DNA from: Mycolicibacterium sediminis
GTDB lineage: Bacteria; Actinomycetota; Actinomycetes; Mycobacteriales; Mycobacteriaceae
Direction of reading: 5' to 3'
DNA: 64,000 nt
Assembly: GCF_010731735.1 (NCBI RefSeq)
Contig: NZ_AP022588.1
Location: 4,278,001 to 4,342,000 of the forward strand
Below, in pieces: positions 17,882-25,677 of this stretch (the stretch's first letter is position 1; the number at the start of each line of letters is the position of its first letter). Position numbers and translations under genes: made by a program. The notes below the pieces were generated by a model, which was not told the DNA's origin, did no database searches, and saw only the letters and a program-made list of their open reading frames with translations.

Positions 17882-18521
17882 GGATCCCCCTCGGGGTCGT
17901 GAGCCGGGTGACGAAGTTCAAGACGGTGTCGAGCACGACGGCGAGGATCAGGATTCCCACGGTGCCGGCGACGATGGAGTTGGTGGCGTTCGCGCCGCCG
18001 GTGCGCGAGATGCCGGAGAAGATGTAGCCGCCGAGACCGGGGCCGAGTGCGTAGGCGGCGATCGCCGCGATGCCCATCAGCATCTGGGCGGAGATCCGGA
18101 CGCCGGTCATGATCACGGGCCAGGCGAGGGGGATCTCGAGGCGGACCAGGGTGGTCAGACGACTCATGCCCATCCCGCGCGCGGATTCGACTAGGGCGCG
18201 GTCGACGCCGGTGAGACCCACGACGACGTTCCGCAGGATGGGGAGGAAGCCGAAGAAGACCAGCATGATGACCGACGGCAGCACGCCGATGCCGACGATG
18301 CCCACCAGTACGCCGAGCAGGGCGTACGACGGAATCGTGAGGCCGACCGACGTCAGCGCGTTGCCGAACGCCAAACCCCACCGGGAGCGGTAGATGAGGA
18401 CGCCGACGAGGACAGCGGCGAGCGTGGCGACGACGAGCGTCTGGACGACGAGGCTCATGTGCTGGTAGGCCAGGAAGGACAGGACCGACCATCGATCTCG
18501 GATGAAGTCGATGAACGTCAT
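17874..18521 (-). CDS. Compatible-solute ABC transporter permease (ProW/OpuCB type)
   Basis: A 215-residue permease with five to six helices and the EAA-type loop VDRALVESARGMGMSRLTTLVRLEIPLAWP, nearly the same as that in the second permease. It opens the operon permease-ATPase-permease-binding protein. ATG 18521 lies 11-12 nt after AGGAGG. A TACACT hexamer on the minus strand (18577-18582) is a good -10 candidate, giving a leader of about 50 nt. The order differs from M. tuberculosis proXVWZ, where the binding protein comes first. Confidence 0.88.
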   Translation of the reverse strand: MTFIDFIRDRWSVLSFLAYQHMSLVVQTLVVATLAAVLVGVLIYRSRWGLAFGNALTSVGLTIPSYALLGVLVGIVGIGVLPSVIMLVFFGFLPILRNVVVGLTGVDRALVESARGMGMSRLTTLVRLEIPLAWPVIMTGVRISAQMLMGIAAIAAYALGPGLGGYIFSGISRTGGANATNSIVAGTVGILILAVVLDTVLNFVTRLTTPRGILV

Positions 18522-18774
18522 GAAGTCATGGCCCTCCTGTGCGCCGTTGCGCGGCCGGATTACCCGGGAGGGCCCGAGTGTAAACCGGCGGTGTCGCCGA
18601 GGTCGAGGGATCGCGGCACCGTGACCTCGACCCACGTCCAGTCAGCCGTGGGCTGCTCCGAGGTCGGCGTCGAGACGTCACGGCGGCGCAGGCGGTCGTC
18701 ACGGATGTGAGAACCCCTGCGCTTCAAGGAGTTTCGGCATTGCACCCCCGGCGTGTGCCTGGGCACCGCAGACG

Positions 18775-19449
18775 TCAGATCGCGGCCGGCGGTGGGGGAG
18801 GCGGGAGTTCGGGCGCCGGCGCCAATTCCGGCGCGGGAGCGGGGATTCCCTCGGGCGGTGCCGGCGGGAGTTCCAGACCGGGCGCGGGAGGCGGTGCGAG
18901 AGCGGGGTCCGGCGCCGGCGCGCCGAACGGCACTGCGTCGGCCGGGGGCGGGGGCGGGGGCGGCGCGAACGGGTCGACCGGGGGCGGGGGTGCGTCGGCC
19001 GGTGCATCGAGGTTCTCGACCGGGAGGTACATGTGCTTGGTGAATTGCGCCTGGTAGGCCCCACCGCCGCCGACGCGGACGCCGCCGCCGCTCTCTCCGC
19101 TCGACACGGGCGTTCCGTCGGGCAGCGTGACGGCCGTGTGGCGGCCGTTCCAGCCGATCACCAGCGCGCCGGGCTCGGAGCCGTATCTGAAGCCCCGGGC
19201 CAGCAGGGCCGACTCCTGGTTGCCGGTGTTGAACCGATCGCCGTAGACGGGCCGCCCGGTCGCGGCGTTGGCCACCCAGGATGCAAGACCCGAGCAGTCC
19301 GTGCCCGCGGGCGAGTCGCCGCCGGAGACGTACGGCGTGCCCGAGACCTGATTCACGAGCGTCATCAACGCTGCGGTCGCGATTCCAATCATGTAGGCGG
19401 ACGCTAGCAATCGCCGTCGAGGCAGACCAAAATCTGTGTCTACGGTCAC
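18775..19449 (-). CDS. NlpC/P60-type (C40) peptidoglycan hydrolase with Pro-rich tail
   Basis: A 224-residue exported protein. After a signal-like N-terminus (RRRLLASAYMIGIATAALM) comes a compact NlpC/P60-like domain: the catalytic Cys is in GTDCSGLASWV and the catalytic His in IGWNGRHTAVTLPDG. The last ~75 residues are almost only Pro, Ala, Glu and Leu (for example PPPPVDPFAPPPPPPP), likely a wall-spanning linker. I chose GTG 19449 because everything upstream in the same frame lacks protein-like composition, although the frame stays open to 19719. Expected reaction: cleavage of stem peptides in peptidoglycan. A long structured leader precedes it. Confidence 0.75.
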   Translation of the reverse strand: MTVDTDFGLPRRRLLASAYMIGIATAALMTLVNQVSGTPYVSGGDSPAGTDCSGLASWVANAATGRPVYGDRFNTGNQESALLARGFRYGSEPGALVIGWNGRHTAVTLPDGTPVSSGESGGGVRVGGGGAYQAQFTKHMYLPVENLDAPADAPPPPVDPFAPPPPPPPADAVPFGAPAPDPALAPPPAPGLELPPAPPEGIPAPAPELAPAPELPPPPPPAAI

Positions 19450-19720
19450 GTTTGACCACGTCAGTGTGCTGACCGACAAAAAGCGCTCGCCGCGTTGATG
19501 ATTCGCGATCCGAGTTCGCGACGCGTGCGGATGAGCATGCCAAATGGCATCTTTCGACGCGTGCGTCGATATCATCGCGTAAAGCGCTGCTGAACGCGAA
19601 CTTAGGCCGCTTAGCATTCGAACGTAGTCCGCCTGCGGCGAGCTGGTCACCCACCCGGCCGGGTCGAATCGGCACTGGTTGGCGGCATGCGCGTGACCGC
19701 TGCTCGGTGAATCGATCAAG
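19450..19720 (-). promoter_or_regulatory. Long structured leader of the NlpC/P60 gene, candidate riboswitch
   Basis: This 270-bp stretch has no convincing gene and is less GC-rich than its surroundings. On the minus strand it can fold into several stems: GGTCAC pairing with GTGACC enclosing an ACCCGGCCGGGT hairpin (within about 19645-19700), the inverted repeat CGACGC-(GT)-GCGTCG at 19555-19568, and ATGCC-AAAT-GGCAT at 19537-19550. Actinobacterial cell-wall hydrolase genes, including rpfA and NlpC/P60 genes, are known to be controlled by c-di-AMP (ydaO-type) riboswitches in long leaders. I cannot match the ydaO consensus with certainty, so this is a candidate only. Confidence 0.4.
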
Positions 19721-19739
19721 TTCCAGGTCTGCGGAGGCG

Positions 19740-19770
19740 CCGGCGTCGGCCGTGTGTGCGCCGACGCCGG
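19740..19770 (-). terminator. Strong hairpin terminator after the SDR gene
   Basis: CCGGCGTCGGC (19740-19750) and GCCGACGCCGG (19760-19770) form a perfect 11-bp GC-rich stem with a 9-nt loop. It lies 43 bp after the stop of the minus-strand SDR gene and separates that gene from the NlpC/P60 leader. No U-tract. Confidence 0.65.
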
Positions 19771-19812
19771 AAGTCGCTACGCGGCCCGCACATCGACGAG
19801 GTCATGGGCTTC

Positions 19813-20592
19813 TCAGCGATGCACGCCGCTGCCACCGTCGACGTGAATGGTCTGGGCGGTGATGTAGTCGGCGTCGTCGCTGACGAGGAAGGCGACCACC
19901 GAACCCACGTCCTCGACGGTCCGCCCCACGCGCCGCAATGGTACGGATCGCACCGCACGCTCGAAGTCCCTCGGCGCCAACGTTTCCCAGAGCTGCACGC
20001 CCTCGGAGTTCGCGAACGGGCACACGACGTTGACCCGCACGTCGTCGCGGCCCCACTCCAGAGCGGCAGCCTTGGACATGCCGCGCACCGCTTCCTTGGC
20101 GGCGGCATAGGCGGCGAACCTGGACTGTCCACCCGTTCCGGACGCCGATCCCAGGTTGACGATGGCCCCGCCGCCGGTGGCGACCATCACCGGATGGACG
20201 GCCTGCATCATGAAGAAGGTGGCCCGGGGCGCGGTGTCGAACACCAGGTCGTAGTCGTCGATGGTGATGTCTAAGAGGGGTTTGGGCTCGTTGGTGGCGA
20301 CGGCGTTGTTGACCAGCGCGTCGATGCGACCGAACGCCGCCACGGTGGCCTCGACGACCAGGGTCGGCGTGGTGGGATCGCGCAGGTCGGCCACCAGCGG
20401 CTCCATCGTCCACCCGTCGGCGGCGAACCTCTCGACGGTGGCGGTCAGACCGTCCTCGTCGCGGTCCATGCCGAGTACCGATGCGCCGCGCGCCAGCAGC
20501 GCCTGCGCAATGCCGCGACCGACGCCCCGAGCTGCGCCGGTGACGATGGCGGCCTTGCCGGCCAGGGACGCAGGATGCGAGAACTCCGTCAT
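19813..20592 (-). CDS. Short-chain dehydrogenase/reductase
   Basis: A 259-residue classical SDR. The NAD(P) motif is TGAARGVGRG (about residues 18-27), the adenine-ring strand ends in LVADLRD, the NNAV motif is present, and the catalytic Ser and Tyr-x3-Lys are in NLGSASG and YAAAK. The acidic GMDRDE after the second strand suggests NAD(H) preference. ATG 20592 is chosen over GTG 20598 because TAACGT lies exactly 6 nt upstream. Divergent from an SRPBCC gene with only 37 bp between starts. Substrate unknown; the nearby acyl-CoA synthetase hints at lipid or steroid metabolism, weakly. Confidence 0.88.
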   Translation of the reverse strand: MTEFSHPASLAGKAAIVTGAARGVGRGIAQALLARGASVLGMDRDEDGLTATVERFAADGWTMEPLVADLRDPTTPTLVVEATVAAFGRIDALVNNAVATNEPKPLLDITIDDYDLVFDTAPRATFFMMQAVHPVMVATGGGAIVNLGSASGTGGQSRFAAYAAAKEAVRGMSKAAALEWGRDDVRVNVVCPFANSEGVQLWETLAPRDFERAVRSVPLRRVGRTVEDVGSVVAFLVSDDADYITAQTIHVDGGSGVHR

Positions 20593-20629
20593 CGCCACAC
20601 GTTATCCAACCCACCGATACATTCGGCGG
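20593..20629. promoter_or_regulatory. Compact divergent leaderless promoters
   Basis: On the minus strand TAACGT (20599-20604) is 6 nt before ATG 20592; on the plus strand TACATT (20618-20623) is 6 nt before GTG 20630. Both fit TANNNT plus a leaderless start, so two transcription starts facing away from each other share 37 bp and the two promoters must overlap upstream elements. Confidence 0.55.
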
Positions 20630-21091
20630 GTGACGCGCAGCTGGTGGACGAGCAGCACCGCCCACGTCGTCGAGGAGGTCGTCCCCGCCGATCCCGACGT
20701 CGTGCGGGACTTCTACGCGGACCTGGACAACATCCGGGAACTGCACCCCCTCGTGGTGTCCGTGCGGTCGGTCGACCGCCGTGACGTCGCCGACGGCCAT
20801 GAGCGCACCTATCGAGTGCGGGACCGAATTCCGTTCGGCCCGTTGACGGTTCCCATCTCCTACAGCGCGCGGGTGTTGATCCACCGGGACGGCGACGTCC
20901 ACACGCAGGCGCGGCAGTTCCCCGCGGTGCGTCTCGACGGCACGGTGTCGTTCGTCGCGGAGGGCGGCGGCACCCGGGTGACCGAGCGTCTGACCGTCCA
21001 CGCCCCGCGTCCGTTGGCGGGGACAACCGCGCGGCGGGCCGTCGCAGCCCACGCCGAGATGTTCGCGGGCATCCGTAGGCACTTCGCCTAG
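20630..21091 (+). CDS. SRPBCC (START/polyketide cyclase-like) family protein
   Basis: A 153-residue protein of the SRPBCC fold: an N-terminal strand and two helices (ADPDVVRDFYADLDNIRELHPLV), a long antiparallel sheet, and a C-terminal helix (TTARRAVAAHAEMFAGIRRHF). Such proteins bind hydrophobic ligands in a deep cavity; some are lipid carriers, others cyclases. GTG 20630 is preceded by TACATT at 6 nt. It converges on the FadD gene, 32 bp away. No specific ligand can be proposed. Confidence 0.72.
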   Translation: MTRSWWTSSTAHVVEEVVPADPDVVRDFYADLDNIRELHPLVVSVRSVDRRDVADGHERTYRVRDRIPFGPLTVPISYSARVLIHRDGDVHTQARQFPAVRLDGTVSFVAEGGGTRVTERLTVHAPRPLAGTTARRAVAAHAEMFAGIRRHFA

Positions 21092-21123
21092 CGCCGACGG
21101 CGGTCGCGTGGGTGCGGGCGGCG

Positions 21124-22791
21124 CTACCCGGACCCGGCGCCGGCGTCGGTCGCCACTGCCTTGGCCCACCGGTAGTCCGCCTTGCCGGCCGGCGACCGCA
21201 CGATGGCCTCGGCCCGGACGAACGCCTTCGGGATCTTGTATCGCGCGATCGCGGTCCGGCACACCTCGACGAGTTCGTCGTCGGTGGCCGACGCGCCGTC
21301 GGCGAACTGGACGACGGCGACGACCTCGCTGCCCCACCGCTCCGAGGGCCTGCCGACCACGACGACGTCGTAGACCGCCGGGTGGGCGGCGACCGCACGT
21401 TCGACCTCCTCGACGAAGATCTTCTCGCCGCCGGAGTTGATGGTCACCGAGTCGCGGCCCAGTAGTTCGATCCGGCCGTCGTCGAGGACGTTGGCCCGGT
21501 CGCCCGGTACCGACCATCGCACGCCGTCGACGGTCGGGAAGGTCCGCGCGGTCTTGTCGGCATCGCCCAGATAACCCAGGGGGATGAGGTCGCGGCGCGC
21601 CAGCCACCCCGGGCCCTCGCCCGGGTTCAGCACTCTGTCGAGATCCGCGGAGACCACCGCGGTGTCGAACTGGGGGGTGAAGGTGGCGGGTGCCGACTCG
21701 GCGCCAGCGGCGTTGAAGGTGCTCATCTGCGCGCCGGACTCCGAGGCGCCGACGGCGTCCATGACCATCACGTGGGGGAGTGCGGCGAGGATGCGCGCAC
21801 GCACCGTCGGCGACATCGGCGCGCCCCCGTTGGAGATGGTGACGAGACCGGAGAGGTCGTAGTCGCCCTTCTCGATCTCGTCGATCAGCGGCCGGGCGAT
21901 GGCGTCGCCGACGACGGGGATGCTCAGCACGCGTTCCCGCTCCGCCAGCCGGAGCACGGCCTCGGGACGCATCCGCTCGACGTCGTCGGGGATGACGACC
22001 CGGCCACCCATGGTGACCATGTTGAAGGTCGCCCACTGGGCCGCACCGTGCATCAGCGGCGGGATCATGAGCAGCGACATCGCGCCCGGTGAGGCGCCGG
22101 CCTTGGCGACGAGTTCGTCGTAGGACCGCAGCGGCTGGTCGCTGCCCCACGGTCTGCCGCCCATCGAGGACAGGAAGATGTCGTGCTGGCGCCACAGCAC
22201 GCCCTTCGGCATGCCGGTGGTGCCGCCCGTGTAGAGCACGTACAGGTCGTCGCCCGTGGGGGTCGGCATGCCCTCCGCCGGCGCGGGAGTCCCGAGGATC
22301 GACTCGAAGTCGACTGCGCCGGGAAGCAGTTCGTGGCCCGAGTCGTCGGCGACCTGGATCAGGACCGACAGGTCGGGCAGCCGGTCGCGGATGGCCGCCA
22401 CCCGCGGCGCGAACTCCGACGGGTAGACGAGCGCCCGTGCCCGCGAGTCGGTCAGCAGGTAGAGCAGTTCCTCCTCCACGTAGCGGTAGCTGACGTTGAA
22501 GGGGGCGACGCGGGCGCGGAAGCTCCCGATCATCGCCTCGAGGTACTCGTTGCCGTTGCGCAGGTAGATGCCGAGATGGTCCTGGCCCGACTCGTGCCCG
22601 GCCAGCCCGTCACGCTCCGCGTGGGCGCCGAGTCCCACCGACGTCAGGTAGTGGGCGAACCCGCTCACCCGCGCGTCGAGTTCGGCATAGGTCATCCGGC
22701 GGTCGCGCCACACCAGGAACGTCTCGTCCGGCAGGGCTCGGGCGACCGAGCCGAATACGTCGGACAGGTTGAATGTCACGTCACCGCTCAC
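21124..22791 (-). CDS. Acyl-CoA synthetase (FadD-type, ANL superfamily)
   Basis: A 555-residue AMP-forming ligase. Visible motifs are the phosphate loop YTGGTTGMPKGVLW (about residues 190-203), the adenine region NGGAPMSPTVRARI, the hinge LGRDSVTINSGGEKIFVEEVE, and the C-terminal catalytic Lys in SPAGKADYRWA. It activates a carboxylic acid, most likely a fatty acid or steroid side chain, to its CoA thioester. GTG 22791 is used; GTG 22780 is an alternative. The promoter overlaps an inverted repeat (22799-22829), so expression is probably repressed by an unidentified factor. The subfamily resembles mycobacterial FadD enzymes, but I cannot assign a number. Confidence 0.9.
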   Translation of the reverse strand: MSGDVTFNLSDVFGSVARALPDETFLVWRDRRMTYAELDARVSGFAHYLTSVGLGAHAERDGLAGHESGQDHLGIYLRNGNEYLEAMIGSFRARVAPFNVSYRYVEEELLYLLTDSRARALVYPSEFAPRVAAIRDRLPDLSVLIQVADDSGHELLPGAVDFESILGTPAPAEGMPTPTGDDLYVLYTGGTTGMPKGVLWRQHDIFLSSMGGRPWGSDQPLRSYDELVAKAGASPGAMSLLMIPPLMHGAAQWATFNMVTMGGRVVIPDDVERMRPEAVLRLAERERVLSIPVVGDAIARPLIDEIEKGDYDLSGLVTISNGGAPMSPTVRARILAALPHVMVMDAVGASESGAQMSTFNAAGAESAPATFTPQFDTAVVSADLDRVLNPGEGPGWLARRDLIPLGYLGDADKTARTFPTVDGVRWSVPGDRANVLDDGRIELLGRDSVTINSGGEKIFVEEVERAVAAHPAVYDVVVVGRPSERWGSEVVAVVQFADGASATDDELVEVCRTAIARYKIPKAFVRAEAIVRSPAGKADYRWAKAVATDAGAGSG

Positions 22792-22798
22792 GGGAGTA

Positions 22799-22829
22799 GA
22801 CCATACATCCCGAGGATCGCTGTATGGTC
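22799..22829. promoter_or_regulatory. 9-bp-arm inverted repeat over the fadD -10 box
   Basis: GACCATACA (22799-22807) and TGTATGGTC (22821-22829) are perfect inverted arms 13 bp apart. On the minus strand the proximal arm contains TATGGT, a TANNNT hexamer 8 nt before the GTG start. The site is therefore a good operator candidate for the fadD gene. It could also act as a weak hairpin after the upstream secreted-protein gene, but its AT content argues against that. Confidence 0.5.
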
Positions 22830-22836
22830 GGATCGC

Positions 22837-23259
22837 TCAGCCCGGGAAGAACCCTGCTCCCGTGAGCGTGCCGGGCTGCCAGCCCTGCGCGCCCAGGCAC
22901 ACCATCGGCCGACCGTCGGGCGCCTGCGCCGCCGACTTGGGACCGGGACACGGCGCACCGATGTCCTGCTGGCCGAAGAGCGGGTAGGAGTTCACCCAGA
23001 ACCCGGTGTAGACCGGCGGCCACTGGTTGGGAATGTAGTGGCACACCATCGGCTGTCCGCCGCGGCCGCGGCCGAACGTGAACAGCTGGTAGTTGTCGCA
23101 CGGTCCGCTCAGCGCAGCGCCGTACACCGTTCCGGGCGGATCGGTGGGGTACCGACCCGGGTTGTCCGGGTACATCGGACCCGGGTCTGCGGAGGCGCTG
23201 GGTGCCAGCGCGACGGCCGCGGCCACGGCCGCAACGGCAATGGTCAATTCGCGAAACAT
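22837..23259 (-). CDS. Small secreted protein, function unknown
   Basis: A 140-residue exported protein. Residues 1-24 (MFRELTIAV followed by an Ala/Val core ending PSASA before DPGP) are a signal peptide. The mature chain is rich in Pro, Gly, Tyr and Trp and has four Cys (GPCDNYQ, MVCHYIPN, GAPCPGP, MVCLGAQGW), suggesting two disulfides. MVCHYIPN and MVCLGAQGW look like a repeated short unit (QPMVC/RPMVC). A perfect GAGGAGG lies 6 nt before ATG 23259. No known domain. Confidence 0.75.
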   Translation of the reverse strand: MFRELTIAVAAVAAAVALAPSASADPGPMYPDNPGRYPTDPPGTVYGAALSGPCDNYQLFTFGRGRGGQPMVCHYIPNQWPPVYTGFWVNSYPLFGQQDIGAPCPGPKSAAQAPDGRPMVCLGAQGWQPGTLTGAGFFPG

Positions 23260-23347
23260 GTGGTGCCTCCTCGACGTCGTGGCAAAGCCTAACGGGTGGG
23301 CGTTGCCGGTGAGGAGTATCGCGGACTATCGCGTGGTTTCGCCCGCG

Positions 23348-23707
23348 TCAGTCGTTCGCGTCGAGCACGCTGACCGCGATGCCGTAGGGGAGGAACCGCA
23401 CCTTGCGCGCCGCATCGGTGTTGTTCTTGTTGGCGCGCAACGCTTCCAGCTCGTTGGGGTACACCTCTTCGATGTGCGCGCCGCCCTCGCCGTCCATCGT
23501 GTAGATCGCCCACACGCCGTCGCCCTTGTCGCCCGTGGTCTCGGGTTCGGCCTTCGGCCGCGACGTACGGGTGAAGTCGTCGATCAGCGTCGCCCAGTTC
23601 GCGCCGCGACCGATCTTGTCCATCGCATCCCGCAGACCCTCGCCGGCCTCGCGGATCGCCCGGTCGAAGTCCTCCGGATTGATGCCGAACGGTCCGTTCT
23701 GAGCCAT
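23348..23707 (-). CDS. Conserved hypothetical protein, 119 aa
   Basis: A soluble, charged protein: an N-terminal helical segment (NPEDFDRAIREAGEGLRDAM), a basic linker (TRTSRPKAEPETTGDKGDG), then a compact C-terminal half (VWAIYTMDGEGGAHIEEVYP, ELEALRANKNNTDAARKVRF) resembling small domains that appear in several mycobacterial hypothetical proteins. AGGAGG lies 7 nt before ATG 23707. No catalytic residues or family recognised. Confidence 0.7.
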   Translation of the reverse strand: MAQNGPFGINPEDFDRAIREAGEGLRDAMDKIGRGANWATLIDDFTRTSRPKAEPETTGDKGDGVWAIYTMDGEGGAHIEEVYPNELEALRANKNNTDAARKVRFLPYGIAVSVLDAND

Positions 23708-23825
23708 CGCCGTCCTCCTGGTTCGGATCGTCCAGCACACGTGGACGTCGTTCCCAGTGTGCGCGTGTACGGCGAAGTTCGCCACGACCCACCTTCCGCA
23801 CCCGGCCACGAGGGACGATGAGGCC

Positions 23826-24632
23826 GTGCCCCACCATGCCGCGGCGGACCCCGAGGACGTCCTCGCCGCCGTCGAACGATCGCCCGCCGCCGCGGGCGCC
23901 CACGACCGGTCCGGCTGGGTCGGACTGTTCGCGCGCACGGGCAGCGTCGAGGATCCCGTCGGGTCGCGGCCGCACCGCGGGCACGCCGAGATCGGCCGGT
24001 TCTACGACACGTTCATCGGACCTCGCGACATCGTCTTCCACCGCGACCTGGACGTCGTCGACGGGCTCACCGTCGTCCGCGCCCTCGACCTCGAGGTCAC
24101 CATGTCGTCGTCCATCTCCATGACCATCCCCGCCTACCTGCGCTACGACCTGGTTGGCGGAGATCTCGCCGTCGACCGTCTGCGGGCGCACTGGGAGCTG
24201 CCGGCGATGGTGCTCGAATTCGCACGCGGCGGGCCGGCGGCGCTGCCGGTGGGGTTGGCGCTGACCCGGAGCCTGCTCGCCAACCAGGGACTCGCGGGAG
24301 CGGCCGGCTTCGCAGGCGGCTTCCGACGCGTGGGCGCCCGGGGCCGGCGCACCGTCACCGAGTTCCTGGACGACGTGTGCGCGGGGGACGAGGTGGCGGT
24401 GCGGCGCCGCGTCCCCGACGCAGGATCGGTGACGCTCGGCGACGCGACGCGGATCGGGACGTCGGGTCTGGTGGCGCGACTCCGTGGTGGACGGTGGTCG
24501 CGCCCCATCGTCGCGGGCCGGTGGGTCGCGGCGACCGTCGAGGCCGACGGCCGGCGCGGCGTGCTGTTCGTCGAAGTGGGCACCCGACCCGCGACGATCA
24601 CCTCGGTCCGGCTCTTCGTCCCGGCCGGCTGA
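23826..24632 (+). CDS. SnoaL/NTF2-like fold protein, 268 aa
   Basis: Begins at GTG 23826. Residues about 1-140 look like a cone-shaped SnoaL/NTF2-like (ketosteroid isomerase-fold) domain: RSGWVGLFARTGSVEDPVGS, HAEIGRFYDTFIGPRDIVF, RDLDVVDGLTVVRALDLEV. A hydrophobic linker (VGLALTRSLLANQGLAGAAG) follows, then a second smaller domain that may repeat the fold (FLDDVCAGDEVAVRRRVPDA, GTSGLVARLRGGRWSRPIV). No catalytic assignment is possible; such domains are often isomerases or ligand binders. Confidence 0.65.
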   Translation: MPHHAAADPEDVLAAVERSPAAAGAHDRSGWVGLFARTGSVEDPVGSRPHRGHAEIGRFYDTFIGPRDIVFHRDLDVVDGLTVVRALDLEVTMSSSISMTIPAYLRYDLVGGDLAVDRLRAHWELPAMVLEFARGGPAALPVGLALTRSLLANQGLAGAAGFAGGFRRVGARGRRTVTEFLDDVCAGDEVAVRRRVPDAGSVTLGDATRIGTSGLVARLRGGRWSRPIVAGRWVAATVEADGRRGVLFVEVGTRPATITSVRLFVPAG

Positions 24633-24687
24633 CGTTTCCGGCGGGTTGTGTTGACTGGCGACGCGGACGTGAGAACGTAGCAGGACC

Positions 24688-25251
24688 ATGCCTGACCACC
24701 AGTACGTGACCTACGAGGAATTCGGCCGCAGGTTCTTCGAGGTCGCCGTGTCCGAGCAGCGCGTCGGCGACGCCATCGCCGCGATCGCCGGTGACGAGTT
24801 CGAGATGGGTCCGATCGCCCAGGGGCCCGGCAAGATCGCGAAGGTCACGGCGCGGGTGAAGATCCAGACCCCGCAGGTCACCCGGCACGTCAGCGAACTC
24901 ATCACGTTCGCCATCCGGATCCCGCTCGAGATCGACATGGTGGTGGACCTCCGGATCGACAAGCCCCGGTTCATGGTCTTCGGCGAGATCGCCCTGCGCG
25001 CCGAGGCGCTGGCCGCCGAACCCCTGCTGCTGATCCTGGACGTGCACAAGCCGCGCGCCGCCGACATCTCCATCCACGTGACGTCGAAGTCGCTGCGGGC
25101 CGAGGTGGTCCGCATCGTCGGAGGCGTGGACGCCGAGATCAAGCGCTTCATCGCCGCACACGTGTCCGGCGAGATCGACAGCCCGGAGTCGCACCGGGCC
25201 AAGGTCATCGACGTGGCCGAGCAGCTGGACCAGACCTGGACCGGCGTCTGA
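24688..25251 (+). CDS. Conserved mycobacterial hypothetical protein, 187 aa
   Basis: A soluble alpha/beta protein from ATG 24688 (AGGA a few nt upstream). The N-terminus is helical (YEEFGRRFFEVAVSEQRVGDAIAAI); the middle is strand-rich and symmetrical (KVTARVKIQTPQVTRHV, ITFAIRIPLEIDMVVDLRID, FGEIALRAEALAAEPLLLIL), which resembles a lipid-binding beta half-barrel. The C-terminus is helical. No family name recognised. It lies 55 bp after the SnoaL-like gene and may share its transcript. Confidence 0.68.
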   Translation: MPDHQYVTYEEFGRRFFEVAVSEQRVGDAIAAIAGDEFEMGPIAQGPGKIAKVTARVKIQTPQVTRHVSELITFAIRIPLEIDMVVDLRIDKPRFMVFGEIALRAEALAAEPLLLILDVHKPRAADISIHVTSKSLRAEVVRIVGGVDAEIKRFIAAHVSGEIDSPESHRAKVIDVAEQLDQTWTGV

Positions 25252-25287
25252 TTGGGCGGTGCGCCGCACTCCCCGTACGCTCGCCTC

Positions 25288-25665
25288 GTGTCTCGCCGTT
25301 TCGCACCCGCCCGCCTGACCGTCGCCACCCTCGGCATCGCCGCCACCGCGATCCTGGCCGCGGCCCCCGCGCACGCCGACCCGGTCGACGACGCGTTCCT
25401 CGACGCGCTGGGCACCGCCGGGGTCGCCATGACGGACACCAATCCGGGCGACGCCGTCGCACTCGGGCAGTCGGTGTGCCCGATGCTGTCGCAGCCCGGT
25501 CAGACCACCGCCGACGCGGCCGCGCAGGTCGCGGACGCCGCGGGGATGTCGATGGGGCCCGCGACCATGTTCACCGGCCTCGCCATCTCGATGTTCTGCC
25601 CCGGCGCCGTGGCCGCACTCGGCAACGGCCAGAACCCCATCCCGTTCGGCCTGTTCGGCTTCTGA
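25288..25665 (+). CDS. DUF732 secreted protein
   Basis: A 125-residue exported protein. The signal peptide (RRFAPARLTVATLGIAATAI to APAHA, residue about 32) is followed by a DUF732 domain: DDAFLDALGTAGVAM, an acidic turn, SVCPMLSQPG and SMFCPG, giving the paired Cys typical of this mycobacterial family of small helical exported proteins of unknown function. GTG 25288 has TACGCT 6 nt before it (leaderless arrangement). Confidence 0.8.
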   Translation: MSRRFAPARLTVATLGIAATAILAAAPAHADPVDDAFLDALGTAGVAMTDTNPGDAVALGQSVCPMLSQPGQTTADAAAQVADAAGMSMGPATMFTGLAISMFCPGAVAALGNGQNPIPFGLFGF

Positions 25666-25677
25666 CGGCAGCGGGCG

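Noticed and set aside
18522..18774. Possible small gene between the importer operon and the NlpC gene
   Set aside because: Only short frames without start signals; contains the importer promoter candidate but nothing else I can support.
19450..19719. 90-codon N-terminal extension of the NlpC/P60 gene
   Set aside because: The composition is not protein-like and is replaced by stems; a signal peptide follows directly after GTG 19449.
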